Shown one piece after another: positions 31,910-32,300 of a DNA stretch of 32,300 nucleotides. The number at the start of each line of letters is the position of its first letter. Within the stretch, counting starts at the first letter, position 1. Both the position numbers and the translations under genes were made by a program. The stretch is from Hydrogenothermaceae bacterium. GTDB lineage: Bacteria > Aquificota > Aquificia > Aquificales > Hydrogenothermaceae. Below the pieces are notes generated by a model that was not told the origin of the DNA, searched no databases, and was given only the letters and a program-made list of their open reading frames with translations. The stretch covers positions 1 through 32,300 of the forward strand of contig WIAL01000021.1 of NCBI GenBank assembly GCA_015519975.1, given 5' to 3'.

Positions 31910-32300
31910 CCAGTTAATTATATTTAGAAAAAAATTTTACTTATAACAAGCAATATCAAAGTTTATCTTAAATCTAAAGATTTACATAAATCTTTTCTAA
32001 ATATGCAAAATTGCATCGAACCTTTATTAATGCAAATATATTTTCTATTATATTCTCTATAAAGCCCACAAAAAGCCAGCTTACACAAAAATATATTTTC
32101 TATTTAAAATGCAAAATTTAACAATAATTATTATTAATAATTATTCCTTTATTGAAAAGAACGAAATTAAATATTCTTATTCTTTTTCTAAGTAGCCAAA
32201 TTAACTTGGTAAATTTTATCATAAAAAATTATCCATATAGCTCTTTTCTATTCCTAAAACCTTTTTCTTTATATTCTTAGGATTTTTCACTTCATAAACA
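31910..32300 (-). other. CRISPR leader-side AT-rich region without a confident gene
   Basis: About 390 bases of ~80% AT next to the leader-proximal repeat. It holds a 16-base direct repeat (AAATATATTTTCTATT at 32034 and 32089), repeated ATGCAAAATT blocks near 32002 and 32109, and an imperfect AT palindrome at 32123-32145 (AATAATTA/TAATTATT). The part nearest the array is the expected leader. No clear promoter hexamer pair stands out. Confidence 0.5.
32219..32299 (-). CDS. Possible 3' end of a minus-strand gene running off the window
   Basis: Reading the minus strand from the window edge, one frame stays open for 26 codons (VYEVKNPKNIKKKVLGIEKS, then YMDNFL) before TGA, with TAA directly after it. 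The composition is protein-like, and the position just beyond the CRISPR leader would suit a cas or other accessory gene. The stretch is short enough to be chance, and I recognise no family. Confidence 0.3.
   Translation of the reverse strand, partial: VYEVKNPKNIKKKVLGIEKSYMDNFL

Overview
The window is a dense, AT-rich bacterial chromosome segment. It looks like a thermophilic member of the Aquificota, most likely Sulfurihydrogenibium or a close relative in the Hydrogenothermaceae. The reasons are a reverse gyrase, a futalosine-pathway (MqnA/MqnD-type) protein, very compact mixed-function operons, an outer membrane (porin-like barrel, heptose epimerase), type IV pilus motors and a type I-B-like CRISPR repeat. 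The genus is inferred from gene content, not from a database search.

Layout. 1-1716 (+) is the 3' part of a reverse gyrase. 1740-10112 (-) is one nearly gapless run, in transcription order: biotin carboxylase, glyoxalase II-like hydrolase, endonuclease IV, tRNA-Arg(CCG), polyprenyl diphosphate synthase, panD, lytic transglycosylase, ispG, a LAGLIDADG-like protein, an unknown protein, argB and cutA. A divergent promoter at 10127-10154 starts the pilB-pilT-pilC-mnmA operon (+), which meets a frameshifted tRNA nucleotidyltransferase gene (-) tail to tail. Upstream of that lie a coiled-coil membrane protein and a porin-like gene, each with a readable promoter and separated by a good terminator.

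From 18852 (+) follow a MqnD-like gene, a receiver-like protein lacking the phospho-acceptor Asp, hisF, an M23 peptidase, a transaldolase, a small unknown gene and dnaA. The (-) cluster efp-accB-hldD-thrB converges on dnaA. Then come tRNA-Ser(GGA), the small SRP RNA and a PhoB-type response regulator (+), thrS with a downstream small gene (-), tRNA-Cys(GCA) (+), and a CRISPR array of 8 repeats and 7 spacers (31419-31909) with an AT-rich leader-like flank running to the window end. No cas gene is visible.

Most of the content is housekeeping: fatty-acid carboxylase subunits, isoprenoid steps, cell-wall hydrolases, translation factors and RNAs, and type IV pilus motors. No complete undescribed defence system is visible. 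The points most worth a second look are the A9/A AAA AAG slippery site splitting the tRNA nucleotidyltransferase, the endonuclease IV stop codon lying inside the tRNA-Arg gene, the free-standing LAGLIDADG-like protein with a Cys at the catalytic position, the receiver domain with Glu for Asp, and a 13-bp inverted repeat between thrS and tRNA-Cys.
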